A DNA stretch of 64,000 bases from Ancylobacter pratisalsi (GCF_010669125.1 NZ_CP048630.1:2430001-2494000), one strand, 5' to 3'; shown: positions 19,820 through 29,523, counted from the stretch's first letter. Program-made: numbers and translations. The notes: generated by a model not told the origin, from the sequence alone.

Positions 19820-20779
19820 GTGAGCGACGACGTTTTCTCCATCGTCAATAAGCGTGTCTTTGTCGCCGGCCATGGCGGCATGGTGGGGAGTGCCGTGGTG
19901 CGGCGGCTGGCCAGCGAAGGGTGCGACATCATCACGGCAGGCCGCAGCGTCGTCGACTTGAAACGTCAGGCGGATGTCGAGGCCTTCATCGCCGACACCA
20001 AGCCCGACGCCATCGTCATGGCGGCGGCGAAGGTGGGCGGAATCCTCGCCAATGATCGGTTCCCGGCCGATTTTCTCTATGACAACCTGATCATCGAGGC
20101 GAACCTGTTCGAGGCCGCGCACCGCAACGATGTGAACCGCTTCCTCTTCCTTGGCTCAAGCTGCATTTACCCGAAGATGGCGGCGCAGCCTATCACCGAG
20201 GATGCGCTACTCACCGGCCCGCTCGAACCGACGAATGAGTGGTATGCCATCGCCAAGATTTCCGGCATCAAGCTGGCCCAGGCCTATCGTCGCCAGCATG
20301 GGCGCGATTACATCTCGGCCATGCCGACCAACCTTTATGGAATCGGCGACAATTTTGACCTCAACTCCAGCCACGTCATTCCGGCGCTGATCCGAAAGGC
20401 GCACGAGGCGAAGTCCAAGGGAGACGCGTCGATCGAGGTGTGGGGTACTGGAAGCCCCCGGCGGGAGTTCCTCTACGCCGACGACTGCGCGGACGCGCTT
20501 GTGTTCCTGCTGAAGAACTACTCTGGCGACGAACACGTCAATGTCGGTTCTGGTGATGACATGACCATCCTCGAAGCTACGCAGACCGTCTGCGAGGTGG
20601 TCGGCTTCGACGGTGAGATCGTGCACGATCTCACCAAGCCCGACGGCACGCCGCGCAAGCTGATGAGCGCCGAAAAACTGCGAAGCATGGGCTGGGCGCC
20701 CAAGGTCGGGTTCGAGGACGGTCTGCGTCGGTCCTATGAGTGGTTTCTCGCGAACAAGGCCGGGCCGGTCGCCGCATGA
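19820..20779 (+). CDS. fcl: GDP-L-fucose synthase
   Basis: A 319-residue SDR epimerase/reductase converting GDP-4-keto-6-deoxymannose to GDP-L-fucose. The Rossmann motif GHGGMVGSA is at residues 17-25, GSSCIYP at 112-118, and the catalytic Y142/K146 (WYAIAK). The GTG at 19820 is favoured: GGGAG lies about 9 bases before it and the protein then aligns well with the usual family start; the frame extends upstream to 19772. The stop overlaps the next ATG (ATGA), so the next glycosyltransferase is translationally coupled. With gmd it makes L-fucose a likely constituent of the polysaccharide. Confidence 0.95.
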   Translation: MSDDVFSIVNKRVFVAGHGGMVGSAVVRRLASEGCDIITAGRSVVDLKRQADVEAFIADTKPDAIVMAAAKVGGILANDRFPADFLYDNLIIEANLFEAAHRNDVNRFLFLGSSCIYPKMAAQPITEDALLTGPLEPTNEWYAIAKISGIKLAQAYRRQHGRDYISAMPTNLYGIGDNFDLNSSHVIPALIRKAHEAKSKGDASIEVWGTGSPRREFLYADDCADALVFLLKNYSGDEHVNVGSGDDMTILEATQTVCEVVGFDGEIVHDLTKPDGTPRKLMSAEKLRSMGWAPKVGFEDGLRRSYEWFLANKAGPVAA

Positions 20780-22035
20780 AAATCCTCATCCACGGGCTCA
20801 ATTGCGCGCCGGAGAAGGTCGGCATCGCCGTCTATACCAGCGAGATGGCGGAAGCGCTGGTCGCGCGGGGCCACGAAGTACATGTGGTCTGTGGGCAGCC
20901 CTATTATCCGGCCTGGAAGATAGCCGAGGGCCATAGCGCCTGGCTCTATCAGAGCGAGACGCGTGGGGGCGTGCAGATCACACGGGTGCCGCACTATATT
21001 CCGGCCCAGCCAAGCGGCGCGAAGCGGCTTATCCATCATGCCAGCTTCGCCGCAACCTCGCTGCCGCCCTTGCTTGCCAAGGCGGTATCCTTCCGGCCCG
21101 ATGTGGTGCTGGCCGTTGCGCCCTCACTCGTGGCTGCGCCGATGGCGCGGTTGACCGCGGCCCTTACAAGGTCACCGAGCTGGCTGCATATTCAGGACCT
21201 TGAGGTTGAGGCGGCCTTCGCCACCGGGCTGATCCGCGAGGGCGGGCGCCTCGCGCGTTGGGCGCGCGGCTTCGAGCGTGCGGTGACTGGCAGCTTCGGA
21301 AAGATCAGCTCCATCTCACCGCAGATGTGCGCCAAGATCACTCTGAATTGCCGGCCGTCCGTGCCGGTCTACGAGTTCCGAAACTGGGCGGACATCGACG
21401 CGATTACGCCGACCGACGTTCCCTCGCCCTACCGCGCGGAATGGAACATCACGACTCCTTTCGTCGCTCTCTATTCGGGGAACATCGCCAACAAGCAGGG
21501 GATAGAGATTGTGGTCGAGGCCGCGCAGCGGCTGCGCGAACGGGGTGACCTCACCTTCGTCGTCTGCGGCGAGGGCCCCAACCGCGCCAATCTGGAACGA
21601 CAGGCCTCTGGCCTGACCAACATCGTTTTCCACGATCTGCAGCCCAAGGAGCGACTTGGCGACCTGCTGTCGCTCGCCACGGTGCATCTACTTCCGCAGA
21701 TCGCCGGCGCGGCTGATCTCGTCATGCCGTCCAAGCTCACCAACATGCTGGCCTCCGGCCGTCCGATCGTTGTTACGGCCGATCCCCAGACGGCGCTTGG
21801 CATCGAGGTCGAGGGTTGTGGCAAGGTGGTGCCACCGGGCAGCGGGGAAGGCTTGGCGCGGGGTTTGGCGGAGCTCCTGGATGACGCCGAACTGCGCCAT
21901 CTGTGTGGTGTGGCCGCGCGACAGCGCGCGGAAGAACGCTGGAGCAAGACTTTCGTCCTCGCCGCCTTCGAAGCCGAACTGGTCGCGCTGGTCGAGGCGG
22001 CAAAGGCCCCGCGGACCACATCAAAGGCTCCGTAG
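20776..22035 (+). CDS. WcaI-like glycosyltransferase (GT4)
   Basis: A 419-residue GT-B glycosyltransferase starting MKILIHGLNCAPEKVGIAVY at the ATG that overlaps the fcl stop. The N-terminus (N-x-x-PE-x-x-G-I-A-x-YT) and the segment YYPAWKI are hallmarks of the WcaI family of colanic-acid cluster transferases. Donor-domain motifs include VALYSGNIANKQGIEIVVEAA and VMPSKLTNMLASGRPIV. Coupling to fcl suggests a fucosyltransferase role, though in E. coli the exact WcaI donor is assigned only by context. It closes the plus-strand polysaccharide segment. Confidence 0.85.
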   Translation: MKILIHGLNCAPEKVGIAVYTSEMAEALVARGHEVHVVCGQPYYPAWKIAEGHSAWLYQSETRGGVQITRVPHYIPAQPSGAKRLIHHASFAATSLPPLLAKAVSFRPDVVLAVAPSLVAAPMARLTAALTRSPSWLHIQDLEVEAAFATGLIREGGRLARWARGFERAVTGSFGKISSISPQMCAKITLNCRPSVPVYEFRNWADIDAITPTDVPSPYRAEWNITTPFVALYSGNIANKQGIEIVVEAAQRLRERGDLTFVVCGEGPNRANLERQASGLTNIVFHDLQPKERLGDLLSLATVHLLPQIAGAADLVMPSKLTNMLASGRPIVVTADPQTALGIEVEGCGKVVPPGSGEGLARGLAELLDDAELRHLCGVAARQRAEERWSKTFVLAAFEAELVALVEAAKAPRTTSKAP

Positions 22036-22092
22036 GTGGCTGGCATGTGGCCTGCGGTCTGGCTCATCTGCGTCTGTGGCCGACAGAGCGCG

Positions 22093-22824
22093 TCAGTCGC
22101 CCAGTCGCCTGAAGTCGTAGAGGACCGAGGCCCGGCAGTTCGCCATGCCCGCAGCGGCGAGGACTGCCGCGTTCGCTCCCTTGCCTGCCCGGATGCGCAA
22201 CTGCATCGAGGCGGTCGCCCGGTCGGAGTTCAGCAACGTTGAGGTCAACTCCATGCTGACATCCAGCATGGCATTGGACGGGATGTTCAGCCGGCCCTTG
22301 AAGCGACCCGGCGCCGTCTCCGTCCATTGGATCACCTCCGCACCGCCGCTTCCGTCGAATTTCGCCGGGTCGAACCGCCCGTTCCACGTGATGGGCATTG
22401 TGCTTCCCATCTCATCGACAACCGGCGGGACCATCTGCGCCACCTGCGGCAGGCAGCCAGTCATTGACCGGACCCGCACCGAGCCTTGCCACAGCCCATC
22501 TCTTGGAACCATGGGCGCGAACAGGGTCACCTCGCAGCGTCCGGTTCCGCCCGCCGCGCGATGCACCTCGTCGGCCGTCCGTGGCGAGAAATAGGTTTTG
22601 CCTCCCATGGATACCAGCGTCATGCGCGTCGCATTGGCGGGTACCTCGGGTCCGAGCAGGAATTCCAGATCCTCCTGGCTGACATCCAGAAGGGCGCAGG
22701 TGCAGCCACCTTGGCCGCAACGGGCCGCCATCAGCTCTTCACCGCTGTTCTGCTGCGCGCACGCCATGAAAGGCACAAGGGCCGTCACGGCCGCAATGAG
22801 GAGGTACCGGATCACGGATATCAC
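22093..22824 (-). CDS. Exported protein of unknown function, third gene of VWA operon
   Basis: A 243-residue protein I do not recognise. It starts at a GTG (22824) overlapping the stop of the VWA gene (GTGA), and begins with a Sec signal peptide ending near MACA-QQ. The mature N-terminus has a cysteine cluster, CGQGGCTCALLD, with further single cysteines at CEVTLF, TGCLPQ and NCRASV, suggesting disulfides in the periplasm. No catalytic motif was recognised. Tight overlap with the two upstream genes implies a shared function with the VWA protein and the membrane protein. Confidence 0.75.
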   Translation of the reverse strand: MISVIRYLLIAAVTALVPFMACAQQNSGEELMAARCGQGGCTCALLDVSQEDLEFLLGPEVPANATRMTLVSMGGKTYFSPRTADEVHRAAGGTGRCEVTLFAPMVPRDGLWQGSVRVRSMTGCLPQVAQMVPPVVDEMGSTMPITWNGRFDPAKFDGSGGAEVIQWTETAPGRFKGRLNIPSNAMLDVSMELTSTLLNSDRATASMQLRIRAGKGANAAVLAAAGMANCRASVLYDFRRLGD

Positions 22825-25394
22825 TCCGTTACAGAAAGCTGCGGGGCGAGGATTTCAAGCGGATCGAAACCGTCCGGTCGCTTCACCTCGATGCCGCCGA
22901 TCGCCTTGATCATGGCGGCCGGCATGCCACCTTCCGCCGTCGCGGTGGAGTTGGGCGCACGAGCCGGGGCCTCGGGCGGCGAGACGTCCAGTGTAGCGGC
23001 GAGGATCCGATAGGCTTGAAGATCCGGTTCGGACATCGGTTCGGTGCGGCAGAGGACGCCGATCGAGATGTTATCGCAGGGTCCGAGCATCGCATCCCAC
23101 TGGCGGGCGTTGAGGGCGATCATGGTCTCGTTGCGGTTTGGCCGAAGCGGCAGGAAGATCGTCGAAGCGTAGCGTGCAGCGACGCCGGCCGCGGTCTCCA
23201 TGACGAGAGGGGGCTCCATTCCCCATCCGCTGGGCAACAGCAGGTTGAGGCCGGTGGCGGCGTCGCGATACAGGCACGGATCCGGGGAGTCGCAGGCGCT
23301 TTCGAGGCCATTGATCTCCGTAGCCGCGCGCGCGGTGTAAGCGGGCGGGCCAACGGCAATCTGCTGGGGGTTCGGCGACGGGGACAGCTTTTTCAGGGTC
23401 ATATGGCTTACCGTCGCGCCTGTGGTCTGCCTGCCGATGATCAGCCACATGCCGGCGTCCACCCGCGTCTCCCAGGTGCCGCGCACCGGATCGGTGCTGC
23501 CAACGGCAAGGGTATTCTGCCCGCCGATGGGATAGGCGGACCATCGGATCGCGCCGTTGGCGGGAACGCCCGTGAGTTGGAGCGTCACCAGCCCGTCAGC
23601 GGCGCGGGGCGAATCCTCGCCGGCGGGGCTGAGGGCTGGCGAATAGGGGATGACGAAGTGGTTGGCGCCGCCGGCAACCACGGTGATGCGACCGGCGAAG
23701 ACGGTGTCTCCCGCATCGCCACGGACATCATAGACCCCGGGGAAGAACTCGGCCTCGACGGGATCGGGCGTGCCCTCGTTCATCGCCCAGGCCTCGGGCG
23801 GCAGGTGCTGGCCTGGAGCCGGCACCGCCGACCACACGATATTCAGTTCCATGGTGCCGGTGTCGGCCTGAACCGTGATCGGCGTGAGATCCTGTGGCGT
23901 CAGCAACGTGCCGTCCTGCGGGGCGCTCGCGCCTGCTGTCGCCACTTCGGTGGGCTCAGCTGTTGGCGCGGCTTCCACTTTTTCGAGCACCACGGTGATC
24001 GGCCGGCGGGCGATGGTGTCCCGGTCGCCGAAGACATAGAGGAACTCGTAGAGCCCCGGATCGTCCGGCATGCGGAAGGTCAGCGGAATGCCGGCCTTCA
24101 CATAGTCATAGCTGATGCGCTCGCCGTCGCTCTGCCGTACTAGCTGGATGTTGTCATACGGCGCGTCGGGGCCGACCCATGTGATGGTGACCTCGGAGCC
24201 CACCTGCGCCCGGCCCGGTGCAGTCATCGTCACCTTGCCCTCGCTCAGGCTGATCGGCCGCGAGAAGATGGGGTCTTGGTTGTTGAAGGAATAGACCAGC
24301 GTGAAGCGCCCCTGCGTGAAGGGCAGCCGCAGCGTGGCGGGGTTCCCGTCGCTCACAGCAACGTCGGCGACGCGCTCGCCCGTGGCGTCGAGCAGCTGGA
24401 TGGAATCATGCTCCGCGGCCGGTCCGGTCCAGTCGATCTCGATGAGAGAGCCGGCCGGCGCGCTTTCGGGGGCTTTCAACATGACCTCGGCCTTGGTCAC
24501 GGCCAGCGGACGGCGGGCGATGATGCCGGCGGAGCGGTTGGAATAGACCAGCTCATAGGAGCCTGGTTCGAAGGGCAGGCGCAGCGATAGCGGGTTCTGC
24601 TCGCCCACTGCCGCTTCGGCGACACGCTCGCCCTTCGTGTCCAGCAGGTAGACGTAGTCGAAGGCGTTCTTCGTCGCGGTGAACCCGACCGCGAGCACTG
24701 ATCCCGCGGGCGCGCTGTCCGGGGCGCTTAAGGTGGCGCTGGGCATTGCCGGTTTGGGCGCGGGAGGCGGGGACTGTGCTGTCACCGTCGAGGCCAGCGC
24801 ATCGCGCAGGGCGTTCGCGTTGGACGCCTCGATATAGCGTCCGCCTGTATTCTTCGCGAGGCAGGCAACCTTGGTACCTTCCTCCTTGGTCAGGCCGAAG
24901 CCGATGACGTGGGCGGTGAAATCGAGCCCCGCCGCCTCCAGCTCGCGCCCGAGCGCGCAGGGGTCGGCATTGCAGGTTTCCAGACCGTCCGTTACCAGCA
25001 CGACGGTTGCCGCTTCCTCGCCATAGCGCAGCGCCTCGGCCGCCTGGCGCACGGCGGCCGACAGCGGTGTCTTGCCGAGGAAGCGCATGGAGTAGACCTT
25101 CTCCCCGATCACCCCGGCGGTGCCCTTCGCGGGAGGCACGATCAGTTCGATGTCGCTGCAGTCACCCTTCGTGCGGTGGCCATAGGCCATGAGACCCAGC
25201 TCCTGATCCGGTGGCAGGGTGCCCAGCACCTTGGCGACGGTTTCCCGTGCGATCTCAAGCTTTGCCCGTCCGTCGATCTGCCCCCACATCGAGCCCGAAC
25301 CGTCCATCACGATAATGGTGCGCGGCGCCTCGGCATGTGCCGTTCCTGACGACAGGAAAAGCGCAGCCAGCAGGCCGGTGAACAGTGACCTCAT
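22821..25394 (-). CDS. Exported von Willebrand factor A domain protein with tandem beta-type repeats
   Basis: An 857-residue secreted or periplasmic protein. The start at 25394 follows AAAGGAGA by about 6 bases and gives signal peptide MRSLFTGLLAALFLSSGTAHA. A VWA domain follows (residues 24-205) with an intact MIDAS: DGSGS at 31-35, T109 and D136 (VTDG). Then come three tandem repeats of about 83 residues (219-300, 301-385, 386-469), each starting with a SAPxSAPAGS-like opening and ending in RRP-I/L-x-V. The rest, about 390 residues, holds further beta-rich modules with WSAVP and WSAYP pieces. VWA-MIDAS domains bind protein ligands through a divalent metal. Overlaps both neighbours by 4 bases. 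Function unknown. Confidence 0.85.
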   Translation of the reverse strand: MRSLFTGLLAALFLSSGTAHAEAPRTIIVMDGSGSMWGQIDGRAKLEIARETVAKVLGTLPPDQELGLMAYGHRTKGDCSDIELIVPPAKGTAGVIGEKVYSMRFLGKTPLSAAVRQAAEALRYGEEAATVVLVTDGLETCNADPCALGRELEAAGLDFTAHVIGFGLTKEEGTKVACLAKNTGGRYIEASNANALRDALASTVTAQSPPPAPKPAMPSATLSAPDSAPAGSVLAVGFTATKNAFDYVYLLDTKGERVAEAAVGEQNPLSLRLPFEPGSYELVYSNRSAGIIARRPLAVTKAEVMLKAPESAPAGSLIEIDWTGPAAEHDSIQLLDATGERVADVAVSDGNPATLRLPFTQGRFTLVYSFNNQDPIFSRPISLSEGKVTMTAPGRAQVGSEVTITWVGPDAPYDNIQLVRQSDGERISYDYVKAGIPLTFRMPDDPGLYEFLYVFGDRDTIARRPITVVLEKVEAAPTAEPTEVATAGASAPQDGTLLTPQDLTPITVQADTGTMELNIVWSAVPAPGQHLPPEAWAMNEGTPDPVEAEFFPGVYDVRGDAGDTVFAGRITVVAGGANHFVIPYSPALSPAGEDSPRAADGLVTLQLTGVPANGAIRWSAYPIGGQNTLAVGSTDPVRGTWETRVDAGMWLIIGRQTTGATVSHMTLKKLSPSPNPQQIAVGPPAYTARAATEINGLESACDSPDPCLYRDAATGLNLLLPSGWGMEPPLVMETAAGVAARYASTIFLPLRPNRNETMIALNARQWDAMLGPCDNISIGVLCRTEPMSEPDLQAYRILAATLDVSPPEAPARAPNSTATAEGGMPAAMIKAIGGIEVKRPDGFDPLEILAPQLSVTE

Positions 25395-26383
25395 GCTGTC
25401 TCTCCTTTGGCGCCGAAGCCCATGCGCGCGCCTACCCAGGCGCCTGCGCGCTGGCCAAGGGACTTGAACTTGTCCGATGCCTGATCGAGTCTCGCCTCCC
25501 ATTCGGGGTTCGGCGTCTGGCCGGCGGTTTGCTGGAAATAGGCCTGCAACATGCAGGCAATGGCGAAGGGCTCGATGATCGCGACCTTGAACGCCCAGGC
25601 GAAAAGGATGGCGAAGACGAACCCGCCCGCCGAGACTTGGCCCGGCATCAACCACACGATGGTGCCCGCAGGAACCAGCATTACGAGAAACACGACAAGC
25701 GAGAGCAGCCATACCCAGGCCGTCACCCAGGCGGCGCTGATCATCAGGGGCCGCGCATTCTGGGCATAGAGCACAAGTGCGGTGCGTGAGGCGGTATAGG
25801 GATCCTCCTCGCGATTGTCGAAGCAATAGGCGAGCATCACCTCGTCCATCAGTCCGACGGCTATTTTCAGATAGGAGCGGAGGATCGACGCCAGCCGGTC
25901 CAGGCCGGGAATGGGCAGGATCGACAGCAGTCCCTCCATAAGCCCGGTCACGGCCGTGATGACGCCCTTCACCAGTTGATCGATGCCGAAAAGGATGTTG
26001 GAGGTGCCGAAACGCTCCGTCACCCTCGCTCGCGCATAGGCAATCTGGCCCTGACCGCCTGGAATCTCGCGGCCCTGCAGCAGCTCGACCATGACGGCGA
26101 TGTGGCCGGCCTTGACGATGTACAGGATGTACTCGCGCAGCAGATACAGCACCGCGCCGACCAGTCCGAAGCCGGCTGCGGCCCCGTAGAAGCTCGCGGA
26201 GAAACGGGTCTCATCTTCCCAGAACGAGCCTATTCCATATCCGATGCCGGCCCCGGCCCCTGTCGCCATGACGTAGGCGGCGGCGATGCCGGCATAGACC
26301 AGCAGGCGAAATACCAGGAACGGGGCCGTCCTGCGCATGACCGCGAGCGAGGTGGAAATCCTGAAGGCTGACAAGCTGAGCAT
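25391..26383 (-). CDS. Polytopic membrane protein of unknown function, first gene of VWA operon
   Basis: A 330-residue protein with about five or six membrane segments, for example LVYAGIAAAYVMATGAGAGI, GFGLVGAVLYLL, WVTAWVWLLSLVVFLVMLVP and GGFVFAILFAWAFKVAII. The central part, residues 110-190, is amphipathic and glycine-rich (GLMEGLLSILPIPGLDRLASI). I do not recognise a family. Its TGA overlaps the ATG of the VWA gene (ATGA), so the two products are probably made together and may form an envelope complex. A perfect 16-bp palindrome sits 50 bases before its ATG. An internal ATG at 26338 is an alternative start. Confidence 0.75.
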   Translation of the reverse strand: MLSLSAFRISTSLAVMRRTAPFLVFRLLVYAGIAAAYVMATGAGAGIGYGIGSFWEDETRFSASFYGAAAGFGLVGAVLYLLREYILYIVKAGHIAVMVELLQGREIPGGQGQIAYARARVTERFGTSNILFGIDQLVKGVITAVTGLMEGLLSILPIPGLDRLASILRSYLKIAVGLMDEVMLAYCFDNREEDPYTASRTALVLYAQNARPLMISAAWVTAWVWLLSLVVFLVMLVPAGTIVWLMPGQVSAGGFVFAILFAWAFKVAIIEPFAIACMLQAYFQQTAGQTPNPEWEARLDQASDKFKSLGQRAGAWVGARMGFGAKGETA

Positions 26384-26433
26384 CCCGAATGGACCGTGTG
26401 GTCGACCCTAGGGGCATTCGGAGAGCCGGAAAA

Positions 26434-26449
26434 ACTACCATATGGTAGT
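26434..26449. promoter_or_regulatory. Perfect 16-bp palindrome, candidate operator
   Basis: ACTACCATATGGTAGT is fully symmetric. It lies in the 101-bp gap between the start of the VWA operon (26383, minus) and the end of the LuxR-type HTH/hydrolase gene (26485), about 50 bases before the operon's first codon. A dimeric regulator, possibly the neighbouring HTH protein, is the likely reader. Confidence 0.5.
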
Positions 26450-26484
26450 CGGATCTTCCCTTTCGGAAGAATTGTCTCCGGTGA

Positions 26485-28095
26485 TCAGCACTCAACCGCG
26501 TCCAGTCCCAGCCCGGCCTTGTGGCCGACAGCCAGCACATGGCGCAGGATCAGGGCGGTATGGCTGAGCGGCAGGCTGTGTCCGGCGCCCTCGATCGATC
26601 GAAAGCGGCCCTGCGGCATCGCGGCCGCCAGGTCCATGACGGCACGTTCCGATACGGTCAGGTTCTGCGTGCCATGCCAGCAATGGAAGGGAACCGTGAC
26701 CTCCACGGCTTCGTCGCGCCAGTCTTCATTGGTGAGCCGCATGTCGCGGCGGAAACCGGCGCCCTGTTGCGCCCATGCGAGGTGAAACCCTTCCTGCAGG
26801 GCCGCGCCGGCTTCCGGGCGGCGCAGCATTTCCTGGTCGAAGGTACAGCCATCGAAAACCAGTTTCGGTACCACCTCGATCCCCTGACGGGCGATCTGCG
26901 ACAGGCCGAGGCCGACGATCTTGTCCATCAGGCCAGGCAGGTTCTGGGCCGCCCAGGCGTTCACACGGTGGCGGGTGGGCATTCCCGCTGTCTGGGCCCA
27001 GGTCTGCATCGGAGGCGTGGTCGAGGCCGCCACGACCGCGACGACACGGTCCGGCGCGATGCGCGCCAGACGTGCCGCAAAGCGCGTTCCAATGTCGTGG
27101 GCAAGTACCACCACCTGATGCCAGCCAAGGGCGTCGAGAACCTCCAGTGCCTGGGTGCAGGCAAGTGCTACCGGTTCCGCATTGTCGGGCAGTTCGGTAT
27201 GCCCGAAGCCGGGGCGCTCCGGGGCGACGATGCACAGACCCAGCATCTCGGCCGCGTGCCGCAATGCGGTATGGCCACCGATACCGAAGATGGCGCCGTG
27301 AAAAAGAAGAACCGGCAGCCCATCGTCGGCGCCGAAGCGATGCAGGCCGACCTGTCCAAGCGAACTCTCGAACAGCGTTGCGCCCGGCGTGTCACGTGTC
27401 GTGCCATTCGCCTCGGCAGGACTGCCGGCGTGTGGCTGTGTTCGCTCGAACATGAGCGAGAGTGCGTAGGCAGTGGAGATCAGTTGGGCCTGCGAGTTCA
27501 CGCCCATCTTCGCCATGATGGACTTGACCTGCTGGCGTACCGTTCCCTCCTTGCGCGACAAGGCGACGGCGATCTGGTCTATGGGCTGGCCATCCATCAG
27601 GCCCGCCAGCAACTGAGCCTCGGAAGGGATCAGGTTTATCGCCGCGGCCAGCCGGTTCAGCACCGGCTGTTCGATGCCGCGCCGTACCTCTGCCAGTGAG
27701 ATGAATCCACCGGCTTCCGCCTGCGTACCCAGCAGAAACTGTGACCGTCCGGTACGCGTCGCCACGGCCAAAGGTACCGGTCCCTTGGCGCCTCGCAGCG
27801 CATCGAGAAAGGACGGGAGTGCTTGAGGCGTAAGGGCCACTTCGGCAAGGGAGCCGCCCAGCGACAGGCCCAGCCCCTTCGCCGCGGCGGCGTTCAGGCT
27901 GATGACGAGCCCGGAGGCGTCGGCCATCAGCATCATGCGGCCACTATCCGGAAGGGGACGGTCCAGGTCCCGCAGCACCTCCGGCAGGTCCTGCAGATGC
28001 GACGCCAGCTTCTCGATAGCGCCGGGATCGTCGAGCGAGGCTTCTATTTGACCCACCAGATGGAGGTAATGCGCTTCGCTGCGGCTGCTTCGCAT
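26485..28095 (-). CDS. LuxR-type HTH regulator fused to alpha/beta hydrolase
   Basis: A 536-residue protein. Residues 1 to about 145 may be a PAS-like sensor (MMLMADASGLVISLNAAAAKGLG). A LuxR-type helix-turn-helix follows at about 155-205 (PSEAQLLAGLMDGQPIDQIA, then GTVRQQVKSIMAKMGV). From about 245 to the end there is an alpha/beta hydrolase: oxyanion HG at 266-267, nucleophile elbow AHDIG with D334, and a histidine at 506 (GAGHSLPLSH). Asp in place of Ser at the elbow is typical of haloalkane dehalogenases and epoxide hydrolases. A regulator whose own hydrolase domain binds or breaks a signal is an inference. The gene reads toward the VWA operon. Confidence 0.85.
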   Translation of the reverse strand: MRSSRSEAHYLHLVGQIEASLDDPGAIEKLASHLQDLPEVLRDLDRPLPDSGRMMLMADASGLVISLNAAAAKGLGLSLGGSLAEVALTPQALPSFLDALRGAKGPVPLAVATRTGRSQFLLGTQAEAGGFISLAEVRRGIEQPVLNRLAAAINLIPSEAQLLAGLMDGQPIDQIAVALSRKEGTVRQQVKSIMAKMGVNSQAQLISTAYALSLMFERTQPHAGSPAEANGTTRDTPGATLFESSLGQVGLHRFGADDGLPVLLFHGAIFGIGGHTALRHAAEMLGLCIVAPERPGFGHTELPDNAEPVALACTQALEVLDALGWHQVVVLAHDIGTRFAARLARIAPDRVVAVVAASTTPPMQTWAQTAGMPTRHRVNAWAAQNLPGLMDKIVGLGLSQIARQGIEVVPKLVFDGCTFDQEMLRRPEAGAALQEGFHLAWAQQGAGFRRDMRLTNEDWRDEAVEVTVPFHCWHGTQNLTVSERAVMDLAAAMPQGRFRSIEGAGHSLPLSHTALILRHVLAVGHKAGLGLDAVEC

Positions 28096-28314
28096 CTGTT
28101 TCCATTCCGGCCGCGACCGATCTGAGTTCCCGAATTCTATCCAAGCGCCCTCTCGCTAGGTCAAGCCGGAAAACAACGATCGTCGGGGCACAAAGGACGC
28201 CGGCTGCGGCGCAGCGACCCCCGATGCTCCGCACCTTCCGTAGCGGAGCGACCTTGTCGTCGCGCCGAAGAATGGCATCCAGCCATGTTCGCGGACGTGA
28301 GTAGACTGGCGAGG

Positions 28315-29523
28315 TCAGGCGCGGCGCTGGTTGTAGACGTCGAGACAGACGGCACCCAGAAGCACCAGCCCCTTGATCACCTGCTGGTAATCGATGCCGA
28401 TACCGAGGATCGACATCCCGTTGTTCATCACCCCCATGATGAGCGCGCCGATGACCGCCCCGCCAACCTTGCCGACCCCGCCATAGGCCGAGGCGCCGCC
28501 GATGAAACAGGCCGCGATGACGTCGAGCTCGAAGCCGAGGCCGGCCTTCGGCGTCGCCGTGTTCAGCCTTGCGGCGAAGACGAGGCCCGCCAGTGCGGCC
28601 AACACGCCCATGTTGACGAAGGTGAGGAAGGTCAGCCGTTCCGTCTTGATGCCGGAGAGCTTCGCCGCCTTCTCATTGCCGCCGACCGCGTAGATCTGCC
28701 GGCCGATGATGGTGCGGGTGGTGAGGAAGGCATAGAGCGCGATCAGCGCGGCCATGATGACGAGCACATTTGGCAGGCCGCGATGGGATGCTATCAGATA
28801 GGCGAAGTAGAGGATAACGGTGCCCAGCAGCAGGTTCTTTATCAGGAAGAAGGCGTAAGGTTCCGTTTCGACATGGTGTTCCTCCTGCCGCGCGCGGCTG
28901 CGGAAATTGAGCCAGACCATGGCGAGTGCCAGCACCGCACCGAGCGCCAGCGAGGTGGGATAGAGCGCACCAGCGTCTGGCAGCAGCTCTGGAATGAACC
29001 CGGACGAGAGCTTCTGGAAGGCGGGCGGAAACGGGCCGACCGACTGGCCCTGCAGGAGTGCGAGCGCGAGACCCTTGAACACCAGCATGCCGGCGAGGGT
29101 GACGATAAAGGACGGAATCTTGAAGTAGGCCACCCAATAGCCCTGCGCCGCCCCGATCGCCCCGCCGACAGCGAGGCAGATCAGCGCGGCGGGTATGAAG
29201 TGTATGTTGAGTTTCACCATCAGCACGGCTGCCACGGCGCCGATGAACCCGGCCACGGAGCCGACCGAAAGGTCGATATGCCCGGTAACGATGACCAGCA
29301 GCATGCCCAGCGCCATGATGACGATGTAGCTGTTCTGCAGCACGAGGTTGGTCAGGTTCAGAGGCCTCAGAAGCGTGCCGTTCGTTACCACCTCGAAGAA
29401 AATCATGATGGCGAACAGGGAGATCATCATCCCGTATTCGCGCAGATAGTGCTTCACGAAGCCGGCGTGATTGGGCTTGTCCTGGCGCGGCTTGTCCTGA
29501 AGCGCGGCTGCCTTGTCGCTCAT
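28315..29523 (-). CDS. gguB: Multiple-sugar ABC transporter permease (GguB/MmsB-like)
   Basis: A 402-residue integral membrane protein of the BPD_transp_2 (RbsC/XylH) family with about ten membrane helices. Family landmarks are [24 protein letters not shown] near residue 75 and [26 protein letters not shown] near 340. The ATG overlaps the stop of the ATPase gene by 4 bases. With the ChvE-like binding protein and GguA it should import arabinose, galactose and related aldoses. An insertion of about 40 residues in the middle ([18 protein letters not shown]) is typical of XylH/GguB rather than RbsC. Confidence 0.93.
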   Translation of the reverse strand: MSDKAAALQDKPRQDKPNHAGFVKHYLREYGMMISLFAIMIFFEVVTNGTLLRPLNLTNLVLQNSYIVIMALGMLLVIVTGHIDLSVGSVAGFIGAVAAVLMVKLNIHFIPAALICLAVGGAIGAAQGYWVAYFKIPSFIVTLAGMLVFKGLALALLQGQSVGPFPPAFQKLSSGFIPELLPDAGALYPTSLALGAVLALAMVWLNFRSRARQEEHHVETEPYAFFLIKNLLLGTVILYFAYLIASHRGLPNVLVIMAALIALYAFLTTRTIIGRQIYAVGGNEKAAKLSGIKTERLTFLTFVNMGVLAALAGLVFAARLNTATPKAGLGFELDVIAACFIGGASAYGGVGKVGGAVIGALIMGVMNNGMSILGIGIDYQQVIKGLVLLGAVCLDVYNQRRA

